Shown one piece after another: positions 1-6,290 of a stretch of 8,115 nucleotides of DNA (the first letter of the stretch is position 1; every line of letters begins with the position of its first letter). Origin of the DNA: Armatimonadota bacterium (GTDB taxonomy: Bacteria; Armatimonadota; Armatimonadia; Armatimonadales; Armatimonadaceae); NCBI GenBank assembly GCA_014380985.1, contig JACMIU010000146.1, forward strand, positions 1 to 8,115. Reading direction: 5' to 3'. The notes beneath the pieces are model-generated. The model ran no database searches. It saw nothing but the letters and a program-made list of their open reading frames with translations, and was not told the origin of the DNA. The position numbers and the translations under genes are program-made.

Positions 1-324
1 ACTGTTCTGTCCGACCCGGTTGGCTAAATCCACGGTTCCGAGTAGAACCGTTCCTGCCGTGTTGCGGTGAGACAGACGAATCACAAGGTCGCCGAGCGAC
101 GTGTGCGTCAGCCCGTTGATGGTCACGGTGCGAAGCGAGGTTACGTTCACCGTGTCATTGACAATAATAGTCGAGGTGGTTGTGGCAGGTGTAGTGACGC
201 CGGTGTTGATATTGAACGAGGCATCGGTAATGGTCGCACCGGAACCGTTGTAGGTGTTAATCTGTGCCTGTGCCGTGCCGGTGAGGAGCAAGGCAACAAC
301 CGCGGATGGGAGAAACAATCGCAT
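1..324 (-). CDS. Secreted protein with P/Homo B-like domain (N-terminal part, cut by window edge)
   Basis: The minus-strand frame stays open from ATG at 324 to the window edge, giving 108 codons of an incomplete gene. Residues 1-20 form a typical signal peptide: Met-Arg, a hydrophobic core ending in ALLLTG, then TAQA before Q21, so it is probably exported. The mature part is rich in Thr, Asn, Val and Ile, as in extracellular beta-sandwich proteins. From about residue 60 it reads TINGLTHTSLGDLVIRL, followed by a short turn and TAGTVLL. This resembles the HTxxGDLxIxL core of the proprotein convertase P (Homo B) domain, which bacteria often carry in secreted PEP-CTERM proteins. The C-terminus is outside the window, so a sorting signal or protease domain cannot be checked. 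The start follows an extended -10 promoter. No good Shine-Dalgarno is visible. The secreted nature is well supported; the domain call is moderate. Confidence 0.75.
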   Translation of the reverse strand, partial: MRLFLPSAVVALLLTGTAQAQINTYNGSGATITDASFNINTGVTTPATTTSTIIVNDTVNVTSLRTVTINGLTHTSLGDLVIRLSHRNTAGTVLLGTVDLANRVGQNS

Positions 325-363
325 TGGGAAACTATTCTTTCGCTATCGGGGAGATTGCCTACT

Positions 364-372
364 AGTATATCA
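364..372 (-). promoter_or_regulatory. Extended -10 promoter for the P-domain gene
   Basis: On the minus strand the sequence reads TGATATACT, an extended -10 element (TGn followed by TATACT). The TGA is also the stop codon of the upstream acetyltransferase gene. Transcription would start near 357, leaving a leader of about 33 nt before the ATG at 324. No convincing -35 box is seen, which is acceptable for extended -10 promoters. The call rests on motif match and position only. Confidence 0.45.
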
Positions 373-897
373 TGCCTTGCCGATCACATCCCTTTTTTCG
401 CCCTGCTTTTCCTCCCCGTCCGGCGCAAGCAGATGCCGGTACACGCCGGGCCACGAGTTCGGTATCACCGTCGCCCCGACCGTTTTTTCGTAGAATGCTA
501 CCGGGCCCGCCGCGCCGATAATCGCGTAGCCATAGCCCGAATCGCGCAGGGCGTGAAGCGCGACGAGAAGCAACGCCCCCCCGATTCCCTTGCCGCGATA
601 CAGGGGGTCTACGCCGGTCGGGCCAAAGAAGCCTTTCGCGGTGGCGTCCACCGACGCGAACCCGACGATTTTTTTGTCGTGAATCGCCAGAAACGTCGTA
701 ATCGGTTGGCGGGCGAAACCGGCTTGCGCCTCGTCCGCCCACGTTTCGGTGAAATGACGGGCGACAAACCGGCGGGTGCGCGACAGGTCGAACGGGTGCG
801 CACGGCGCAATACGATATTCTCCTGCGCTTCGAGCGCGGCGAGCGTTTCGGCGGGGTACGGCGGCAGGTTGTACAAGGCGACCAACAAATCGGGCAT
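370..897 (-). CDS. GNAT family N-acetyltransferase
   Basis: A 175-residue protein predicted to transfer an acetyl group from acetyl-CoA to an unidentified amine; cytosolic. The GNAT core is visible: beta strands around residues 66-84 (TTFLAIHDKKIVGFA), then the acetyl-CoA pyrophosphate-binding motif A with VDPLYRGKGIGGALL, where R101-G-K-G-I-G106 matches the R/Q-x-x-G-x-G/A loop. The FYEKTVGA segment near residue 134 is the usual GNAT strand with a Tyr. The region before residue 60 is a less typical N-terminal extension containing a Trp (W53). The start at 897 is preferred over the in-frame ATG at 918 because AAAGGAG sits 7 nt before it. The gene is divergent from the TrkA pair. The C-terminal 17 residues are charged and probably disordered. 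The fold is clear; the substrate is unknown. Confidence 0.9.
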   Translation of the reverse strand: MPDLLVALYNLPPYPAETLAALEAQENIVLRRAHPFDLSRTRRFVARHFTETWADEAQAGFARQPITTFLAIHDKKIVGFASVDATAKGFFGPTGVDPLYRGKGIGGALLLVALHALRDSGYGYAIIGAAGPVAFYEKTVGATVIPNSWPGVYRHLLAPDGEEKQGEKRDVIGKA

Positions 898-904
898 AAC
901 GAAA

Positions 905-911
905 CTCCTTT
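905..911 (-). promoter_or_regulatory. Ribosome binding site of the GNAT gene
   Basis: AAAGGAG on the minus strand lies 7 nt before the ATG at 897. It is one of the best Shine-Dalgarno matches in the window and decides between this start and the ATG seven codons upstream. Confidence 0.75.
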
Positions 912-912
912 G

Positions 913-925
913 TGGCATAATGCCA
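913..925. promoter_or_regulatory. Short dyad (TGGCA-TAA-TGCCA) in the divergent intergenic region
   Basis: Perfect 5-bp inverted arms are separated by 3 nt, just upstream of the GNAT ribosome binding site in the 152-bp gap between the GNAT gene and the TrkA pair. The plus strand also reads CATAAT and the minus strand CATTAT, both weak -10 matches. It could be an operator or part of a promoter. An arm length of 5 bp can occur by chance, so this is tentative. Nothing else firm is seen in the gap apart from the two ribosome binding sites. Confidence 0.25.
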
Positions 926-1034
926 TAGGCGTTTATTCGCGGCGCGAAAGGCGGGTTCCTGCGTGAAGCAGGGATTTTGCCCCGGCTTCGTTAAACTACC
1001 GTTCGGCGATTTTCAGCGCGGCATCGCAAATATC

Positions 1035-1041
1035 GGTGGAG
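1035..1041 (+). promoter_or_regulatory. Ribosome binding site of the first TrkA-type gene
   Basis: GGTGGAG lies 8 nt before the ATG at 1050. It supports this start over the in-frame GTG at 963, and the protein from 1050 begins directly with the Rossmann fold, as expected for the family. Confidence 0.6.
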
Positions 1042-1049
1042 CAAAACTT

Positions 1050-1535
1050 ATGAAAGCAATTATTGTCGGTTGTGGGCGCGTCGGTTCGACGCTTGCCCGG
1101 ATGTTCGCGGAATCTGGCGCGGATGTCACGATTATTGACCTAACGTCCGATGCGTTCCGGCGTCTCGGCAAAAAGTTTCGCGGATCGCGCATCGTCGGCA
1201 CGGGAACCGATATGTCGGTCTTGGAACGCGCCGGTATCAAGGAAACCAACGTGTTTGTCGCGGTCACGGACGGCGACAATCGCAACCTGATGGCAACGCA
1301 AATCGCCAAAACCGTGTTCGATGTGCCGCTGGTGATGACCCGCGTCTACGATCCGGCGCGGGCGGAAGCGTACCGCGAAATGGGAATCCACACGCTCTGC
1401 ACCACGAGCATCGCGGCGAACCTGATGTTCGACCTTGCGGGCGGAGTGCCGGTCGAGGCGATGATTAGCGAACTGCAGAAAACGCGCACCGGGCAAAAAG
1501 AAGCACCGACAACGGTAACGGAGGCGCAGAAGTAA
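1050..1535 (+). CDS. TrkA-N (RCK-N) domain protein, short form without RCK-C
   Basis: A 161-residue cytosolic NAD(H)-binding regulatory subunit of a Trk/Ktr-type potassium transporter. The Rossmann nucleotide site is intact: G7-C-G-R-V-G12 (GxGxxG) after the first beta strand, and D30 at the end of the second strand for the adenosine ribose. The later segments VLERAGI, VFVAVTDGDNRNLMATQIAK and TRVYDPARAEAYREMGI match the TrkA-N pattern. The usual family length is about 215-230 residues with a C-terminal RCK-C domain. Here the protein stops at about the end of TrkA-N and carries a Thr/Lys/Glu-rich tail instead. The next gene starts 1 nt after the stop codon, so the two are co-transcribed and probably work together, perhaps as hetero-oligomers. 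No TrkH/KtrB channel gene is in the window. The family assignment is firm; the partner channel is inferred. Confidence 0.9.
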   Translation: MKAIIVGCGRVGSTLARMFAESGADVTIIDLTSDAFRRLGKKFRGSRIVGTGTDMSVLERAGIKETNVFVAVTDGDNRNLMATQIAKTVFDVPLVMTRVYDPARAEAYREMGIHTLCTTSIAANLMFDLAGGVPVEAMISELQKTRTGQKEAPTTVTEAQK

Positions 1536-1536
1536 A

Positions 1537-2199
1537 ATGTACTGCATCATTATTGGCGGCGGTAACGTCGGCTATTATCTCACCAAAGACCTTGTGGCAG
1601 CAGGTCACGAAGTTCTGCTTCTCGAAAAAAACCGGACGCGGGCGGCGCAACTGATTGAGGAACTCGGCGACAGCGCGATTCAAGGAGACGGGTGCGAGGT
1701 GCGAATCATGGAGGAAGTGGGCTTCGGTCGCGCCGACGTGATTGTCGCCGTGACGGGCGAGGACGAGGACAACCTTGTCGTATGCCAGATGGCGAAGCGC
1801 AAGTTCGCGTCGGCGCGAACGATTGCCCGCGTCAACTCGCCTATCAACGAGCCGCTTTTCGCCAAACTCGGCATTGATACCACGGTCTCTTCGACGCGCA
1901 TTATTTTCAACCTGATTGAGCAGGAAATCGAATCCGATCAGGTCGTGCCGCTTGCCGCGCTGTCGAAAGGCAATCTGGAAATCGTGCAGATCGAACTGTC
2001 GAAACAATCGCCGATTCCCGGCAAGGCGATTGCCGATATTGCCATGCCTACCGGAGCGCACATTATCGCGGTGATTCGGGAGAATATCGCCCTGCTACCG
2101 TCGCCGGAAATGCGCCTTCTTGCTAACGACACGGTGCTTGCACTGGTCGCCGCCGACCGCGAGGGCGAACTGCGCGGCTCATTTGTCGGCTCCTATTAG
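1537..2199 (+). CDS. trkA: TrkA family potassium uptake regulator (RCK-N plus RCK-C)
   Basis: A 220-residue cytosolic gating subunit of a Trk/Ktr potassium transporter, the normal full length. The N-terminal Rossmann domain has G7-G-G-N-V-G12 and the acidic residue E30 at the end of strand 2, indicating NAD(H) binding. IQGDGCEVRIMEEVGF and VIVAVTGEDEDNLVVCQMAK are typical TrkA-N blocks. Residues from about 140 to 215 form the RCK-C domain (PIPGKAIADIAMPTGAHI, then a strand-rich end with NDTVLALV), which usually binds a regulatory ligand. GGAGG at 1520-1524 is a ribosome binding site placed rather far (12 nt) from the ATG. The gene follows its short-form paralogue after 1 nt, a tandem arrangement like the paired trkA genes of Actinobacteria (ceoB/ceoC). 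Its TAG stop overlaps the stop of the convergent FG-GAP gene. The transmembrane subunit must be encoded elsewhere. Confidence 0.92.
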   Translation: MYCIIIGGGNVGYYLTKDLVAAGHEVLLLEKNRTRAAQLIEELGDSAIQGDGCEVRIMEEVGFGRADVIVAVTGEDEDNLVVCQMAKRKFASARTIARVNSPINEPLFAKLGIDTTVSSTRIIFNLIEQEIESDQVVPLAALSKGNLEIVQIELSKQSPIPGKAIADIAMPTGAHIIAVIRENIALLPSPEMRLLANDTVLALVAADREGELRGSFVGSY

Positions 2200-3566
2200 A
2201 CGCCGGTAGCGGCAACACGGAGCGTTTGGCGGATTGCCGGACGCTCTACGCTCGCCGTTTCGCCACCGGGAAAAATCACCATCACCGATTCGACAACGGT
2301 TTCCGCGCCCAAGCCGAAGTGTGCCACCGGTTCCATCTGGCACAGGTAGCCGGAACCGGCGTCAATCACGCGCCGCTGGATTCGCGTCGGGGTTTGCAGA
2401 ATCACGACCGCCCCGCGTGCCGGTGCGCCGTGCCGCGTGACCGGGTACACACGCAAATAGCCATTATCGTTTGCAATGGGTTTGTACAGCGATAACGGTT
2501 GCGCCCCCTGCTCGCCGTGCGCGATTAGCAATTCCAATCGCCCGTCGTTGTCAATATCGGCGACCGCCGCGCCGGTTCCGAGGTCGGCGGCTTCCTCCGC
2601 GTCGCCAATCGAAACCCGCTCCCATGCACCGTTGCGGTAGGCGAAAAGCCGGTTGCGTTCGCCAATCGCGTTGAAGAACAGTTCTTCGGTGCCGTCGTTG
2701 TCGAAGTCGGCGGCGATCACCGTGCGAACCGTGGAGGGTCGCGCCATTTCGGGCGGCGCGGCGTCCATGAAACCGAGCAGGGTCTGCAGAAACAAGCGGT
2801 GTTCGCCCTGCCAGTTGCCGATGCATAGGTCAAACTTGCCGTTGCCGTCGGCGTCCAAGACGGCGACGCCGCGCCCATTTTCGTCCGGGTCGGCGACGCC
2901 CATTTCCTCGGCGCGGTCGGTGTACGTGCCGTCGCCGTTGTTGACAAACAGAAAGTTCGCGCCGTTTTCGTTCGCGGCGAAGATGTCCATGACGCCGGGC
3001 GGCGACACGATCGGGCAGGAAACAAGGGCGCGTCCGCCGGTGACGCGGGCAATCGCGGCGTCGCTCGCGGCGTCGTGTAATTCGTCCAAACCGTTGGTTT
3101 CGTAGAGGCGGAAGGGCCCGCCGTAATTCGCAACGACGAAGCCGTACTTGCCCGTGCCGAACCTATCCGTCGCGCACACCGAGCGACCGGCGACTAAATT
3201 GATATTGTGATGGTTCGCCGGGTTCGTGAACAAATCGTGCCACGCCCCGTCCCGAAAGGCGAACAGGTTGTCGCCGAACCGCTTCGCGCCCAAAAACGTG
3301 TCGGTGTTGAGAACGTAAATCTCCTCGCGCCCGTCGCCGTCTATGTCGCCCGCCGCAACGCCGATGGCTTGCCGCCCGCCCGCCGCCAAAACGGGGTCGT
3401 ATTTGTCCACGATGCGGCTACCGTCCCATTCGAGAACGCGGTTCGGGAAGCCGAAACCCGCCACGAAAAACGCGAACGATCCCGTGCCAAGCACATCGGC
3501 GACGGCGACGCCGTAGCCGAGCATGGGCGGGTTGTAAACAAATAGTTCGCTGATGTTCGTGAACAT
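2196..3566 (-). CDS. CRTAC1-like FG-GAP repeat protein with C-terminal ASPIC/UnbV domain
   Basis: A 456-residue protein predicted to form an FG-GAP/VCBS beta-propeller with calcium-binding loops, then an ASPIC/UnbV domain. Repeat signatures include D74-I-D-G-D-G-R-E-E (calcium loop), LDADGNGKFDL, ADFDNDGTEELFF and ADIDNDGRLELLIAHGE. The last 80 or so residues (ARGAVVIL, GSGYLCQMEPVAHFGLG, VMVIFPGGE) are a clear ASPIC/UnbV domain. Block by block it closely resembles vertebrate CRTAC1 as I remember it, but it lacks the EGF-like end. It has no signal peptide, whereas most CRTAC1-type proteins are secreted. The start at 3566 is chosen because the propeller begins there; the frame is open to 3740, but that stretch overlaps the permease gene and looks non-coding. 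The ribosome binding site is weak. The molecular role is unknown; adhesion or scaffolding is usually assumed for the family. It is convergent with the TrkA pair, sharing stop-codon bases, and follows the ABC permease gene after 124 nt. Confidence 0.9.
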   Translation of the reverse strand: MFTNISELFVYNPPMLGYGVAVADVLGTGSFAFFVAGFGFPNRVLEWDGSRIVDKYDPVLAAGGRQAIGVAAGDIDGDGREEIYVLNTDTFLGAKRFGDNLFAFRDGAWHDLFTNPANHHNINLVAGRSVCATDRFGTGKYGFVVANYGGPFRLYETNGLDELHDAASDAAIARVTGGRALVSCPIVSPPGVMDIFAANENGANFLFVNNGDGTYTDRAEEMGVADPDENGRGVAVLDADGNGKFDLCIGNWQGEHRLFLQTLLGFMDAAPPEMARPSTVRTVIAADFDNDGTEELFFNAIGERNRLFAYRNGAWERVSIGDAEEAADLGTGAAVADIDNDGRLELLIAHGEQGAQPLSLYKPIANDNGYLRVYPVTRHGAPARGAVVILQTPTRIQRRVIDAGSGYLCQMEPVAHFGLGAETVVESVMVIFPGGETASVERPAIRQTLRVAATGV

Positions 3567-3620
3567 GGTACTGCGGTCAGTGTACCTGTTTTCGGTCGGC
3601 GATTCGTAGTCGGGCGATGC

Positions 3621-3679
3621 GGACGTTAAAACGTTCCGGTAGAAGCATTCCGCTGTACACCGGAACTCTTTAGAGTCCG
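3621..3679. promoter_or_regulatory. Pair of related 17-bp imperfect palindromes upstream of the CRTAC1-like gene
   Basis: Two dyads, GGACGTTAAAACGTTCC at 3621-3637 and GGAACTCTTTAGAGTCC at 3662-3678, lie between the ABC permease stop and the CRTAC1-like start. When the first is read on the minus strand, both have the form GGAAC-N2-TTTA-N2-GTCC, with 13 of 17 positions identical. Their centres are 41 bp apart, close to four helical turns. Outer halves also pair with each other (GTTCCGGT at 3633-3640 with ACCGGAAC at 3659-3666). They could be operators for a dimeric regulator or an RNA structure at the end of the permease transcript. No U-run follows, so a normal terminator is unlikely. I do not recognise the motif. 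Confidence 0.4.
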
Positions 3680-3690
3680 AAACACGGTTC

Positions 3691-4731
3691 CTACTTTTTG
3701 CGCCATCGAGGTAGCACAAACCGCGCCGCGACCGCCACAATCAGAATCCCCTGCACCACGGCGACAATCTGTTTCGGAACGCCCGCGTCGAAGTCCATCT
3801 GCTCCGCGCCCGCGCCGAGGGCACCGAACAAAAGCGCGGACGGCAGAACGCCGAACGGCGATCCCCCGGCAAGAAGCGCGACCGCCAAACCGTCGAAGCC
3901 ATAGCCCGCGCCGTAGAAATCTGCGGGGAATGATTTGAACGGCACGACGCCTAAAACCAAGACAGCACCCCCCAGCCCGCACAACGCACCCGACGCGAGC
4001 ATGGCGCGAATCCGCACAGTGGAGACCGGGATTCCTGCCGCTTCCGCCGCGCCTGAGCCAGCCCCGACCATGCGTGTCTCGTAGCCCCACACCGAGCGGG
4101 CGAGTAACACGGCAACGAGAACGACGGCAAGCACCGCGATAATCAAGCCCGCGTGTACGTCGTACTGGGAGGATAGGCGCGGCAGGGTAGCGAGGACTTC
4201 GGGGGTTCGCTGATTGCCGCCGGAGGTCGGGTCTTTGAGGGGATTGGCGACTAAGTAGCGCGTGACGTTCTGCGCGACATAGTTGAGAAGAATCGCGGTG
4301 ATGACTTCGTGCGCTCCGCGTTTCTCCTTCAAATACGCGGGCAGAAACGCCCACACCGCGCCCCCCACGGCGGACGCCGTTAGCGCGAGAATTAGCACTA
4401 ATGGCGCGGGAACGCCCTTCGCGGCGAACCCGACGGTTGCCGCCGCGAGTCCGCCCACGGCTAACTGTCCTTCCGCGCCTATGTTGAACAGCCCCGCCGC
4501 CAGCGCGACCGACACGCCGATTCCGGTCAGCAGGAGCGGCATCGTGCGACTAAGCGTGTTCGCCCACGCTTGCGGCGAACCGACCGCGCCCGCAAGCAGT
4601 GCGCTGTACGCCTTTATCGGCGCGGTAGCATCGCGCTGTGCCACGGCGATAACGATGCCGCCTAAGAGCAGGGCGACAAGCAAAGCGATTGCGGCGCGGG
4701 AAATCCCGGCGAGCAGATTTCGGAAGTTCAC
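3691..4731 (-). CDS. ABC transporter permease, BMP-associated (nucleoside/simple sugar) type
   Basis: A 346-residue inner-membrane permease of the branched-chain/ribose type that works with Bmp-family nucleoside or simple-sugar uptake systems (YufP/NupP, RnsC). Residues 13-31 form the first membrane helix, and about eight to ten helices follow. Family marks are N83-I-G-A-E-G-Q89 after a long hydrophobic stretch, YLKEKRGAHEVITAI at about 133-147 (the cytoplasmic coupling loop to the ATPase), LLNYVAQN, and GYGFDGLAVALLAG near residue 270. Translation starts with GTG at 4731 inside the end of the ATPase gene (GTGA overlap, 4 nt), with GGGAG about 10 nt upstream. Stop-start coupling should keep the two subunits in step. 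The family normally has a second permease gene directly downstream; here the next gene is the CRTAC1-like one. The substrate cannot be read from the sequence. Confidence 0.92.
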   Translation of the reverse strand: MNFRNLLAGISRAAIALLVALLLGGIVIAVAQRDATAPIKAYSALLAGAVGSPQAWANTLSRTMPLLLTGIGVSVALAAGLFNIGAEGQLAVGGLAAATVGFAAKGVPAPLVLILALTASAVGGAVWAFLPAYLKEKRGAHEVITAILLNYVAQNVTRYLVANPLKDPTSGGNQRTPEVLATLPRLSSQYDVHAGLIIAVLAVVLVAVLLARSVWGYETRMVGAGSGAAEAAGIPVSTVRIRAMLASGALCGLGGAVLVLGVVPFKSFPADFYGAGYGFDGLAVALLAGGSPFGVLPSALLFGALGAGAEQMDFDAGVPKQIVAVVQGILIVAVAARFVLPRWRKK

Positions 4732-6281
4732 CTGATGTCCGCTCCCGTCATCAGTGCGCCGACGCGCTCCTCGGTGGCGTCCGCCTTGTCCAGCACGGCG
4801 ACGATTTTACCCGCGAGCATTACGGCTACCCGGTCGGACAGCGCGAGGACTTCGGCTAAATCGAGCGACTGCACCAGCACCGCCGCACCCCGGTCGCGCT
4901 CTTTTTTTAGCGCGTCGTGGACAAACGCGGTTGCCCCGAAATCAAGTCCACGGGTCGGTTGCGACGCGAGAAGCAGGGCGGGCGAACGCGACAGTTCCCG
5001 CGCCAGCACCAACTTTTGCTGATTGCCGCCCGAAAGACTCCGCGCCGCATTCCCGGCGACCACGCCGCGCACATCGAACGCCGCCGCCTTTTCCACGAGA
5101 AACGCCTTTAGCGCACCGGTTTTCAAGAAGCCGCCTGATGCAAACGCCGGTTCCCGGTGTCGCCCCAGCACGGCGTTTTCTTCCAGCGACTGCGTCAGCA
5201 CCATCGCCCGGTGATGCCGGTCTTCCGGCACATAGCCGATGCCCGCCATGCGCCGTTGTGCGACCGAAAGCGCATCCAGCGACTTACCGTTTAGGGTAAT
5301 CGTGCCGCGTTCGGCACGGCGCAATCCGGCAATCGCTTCGATAAGATCGTTCTGCCCGGAGCCGTCCACGCCCGCCAGCCCGACGATTTCGCCGGGACGC
5401 ACGGTTAAGGTCGCGGCGTCCACGAGCGTTTCGCCCCGTGCGCCGCGCACGGTCAGCGCGGTTACTTGGAGACCGGTTTCGCCGGGGGCGTCAGCGGCGC
5501 GGGATACCACGGATGATGTATCCGCCACGGGTGACGCCGCGCCGTCCCCCACCATCGCCCGCGCCAGTTCCGCCGCGCTGGTTTCCCGCACCGACGTAGT
5601 GAGAATCCGTTCGCCGCGCCGTAGCACCGTCACAAACTGCGCGTGTTCCATCACATCGGAAAGTTTGTGCGTGATGAATACCACCGTGGTTCCCGCGCCG
5701 GACAGACGATGAACCGCCGCCCACAGGTCGTGTGCCTCCGAGGGCGCGAGCGTCGCGGTCGGTTCGTCCAGTACCAGAACGCGAGCCTTACGGTACAACG
5801 CTTTCAAGATTTCGGTGCGCTGTTGTGCGGCGACCGACAGCGTTTCGACGCGAGCCGTCGGGTCAATCGGCAACCCGCTTTCGGCAGCGAGTGCGCCGAC
5901 GAGCCTTTCGGCTTCGCTCCCGTTCAGCACCGCCTCCCCGACTTCCGCGCCCAGAACCACGTTCTCCGCCACGGTAAACGGCGGAATCAGTTCAAAGTGC
6001 TGATGCACCATACCACTACCGGCACGGATGGCGTCCTGCGGCGAAGAGAAGCGCACCGGCTTATCGTCAAGCCGTATCTCGCCCGTGTCGGGGCGCAGTC
6101 CGCCGAAAAGCACCTTCATCAGGGTGGATTTGCCCGCACCGTTTTCGCCAACAATCGCGTGGCGCGAACCCGGCGCGAGTGCGACCGAAACGTCATTGAG
6201 GGCGACAAGAGTGCCGAACGTTTTGCCGATGCCGCGCAAGGTCACGGCGGGCGTGGGGGTGTCGGAAGTCGGTGGTGTCAT
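4728..6281 (-). CDS. ABC transporter double ATPase subunit, nucleoside/simple sugar type
   Basis: A 517-residue protein with two fused ATPase domains that powers an importer with the adjoining permease (YufO/NupO- or RnsB-like). Domain 1: Walker A G45-E-N-G-A-G-K-S-T53, Q-loop Q94 in MVHQHFELI, signature LSVAAQQRTEILKAL at 148-162, Walker B VLVLDEP at 168-174, and H-loop H205 in FITHK. Domain 2, from about residue 265: Walker A-like GVDGSGQNDL without the Lys, intact signature LSGGNQQKLVLAREL, and LLLASQPTRGLD at Walker B. Domain 2's degenerate Walker motifs are normal for sugar-type ATPases. The Ala in place of the signature Gly in domain 1 is not. The gene is first in its operon, 102 bp after the PEP-CTERM gene on the same strand, with its own strong promoter and a hairpin leader. 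No clear Shine-Dalgarno precedes the ATG at 6281. Length matches the family (about 500-520). Confidence 0.93.
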   Translation of the reverse strand: MTPPTSDTPTPAVTLRGIGKTFGTLVALNDVSVALAPGSRHAIVGENGAGKSTLMKVLFGGLRPDTGEIRLDDKPVRFSSPQDAIRAGSGMVHQHFELIPPFTVAENVVLGAEVGEAVLNGSEAERLVGALAAESGLPIDPTARVETLSVAAQQRTEILKALYRKARVLVLDEPTATLAPSEAHDLWAAVHRLSGAGTTVVFITHKLSDVMEHAQFVTVLRRGERILTTSVRETSAAELARAMVGDGAASPVADTSSVVSRAADAPGETGLQVTALTVRGARGETLVDAATLTVRPGEIVGLAGVDGSGQNDLIEAIAGLRRAERGTITLNGKSLDALSVAQRRMAGIGYVPEDRHHRAMVLTQSLEENAVLGRHREPAFASGGFLKTGALKAFLVEKAAAFDVRGVVAGNAARSLSGGNQQKLVLARELSRSPALLLASQPTRGLDFGATAFVHDALKKERDRGAAVLVQSLDLAEVLALSDRVAVMLAGKIVAVLDKADATEERVGALMTGADIR

Positions 6282-6290
6282 GCGCGGAAC

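Noticed and set aside
67..966. Long open frame on the plus strand (299 codons) across the GNAT gene and the P-domain gene start
   Set aside because: It is very rich in Arg and Gly with no recognisable domain or ribosome binding site, and it runs antisense to two genes with clear protein signatures.
985..1000. TAAACT at 992-997 as the promoter of the TrkA pair
   Set aside because: It is a weak -10 match without a -35 box at usable distance, too poor to list.
963..1049. GTG start at 963 for the first TrkA-type gene
   Set aside because: The extension precedes the Rossmann fold and has no domain, whereas GGTGGAG directly precedes the ATG at 1050.
1500..1540. Frameshift or pseudogene explanation for the short first TrkA gene
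   Set aside because: No RCK-C coding remnant is present in any frame before the next gene, which starts 1 nt later with its own ribosome binding site.
3567..3740. N-terminal extension of the CRTAC1-like protein up to 3740
   Set aside because: It overlaps the permease gene, contains the palindromes, has no signal peptide and no family similarity. The propeller begins right after the Met at 3566.
3626..4354. Open frame of 242 codons on the minus strand inside the permease gene
   Set aside because: It is a frame-shifted shadow of the permease, Arg/Gly/Cys-rich, without membrane segments or known domain.
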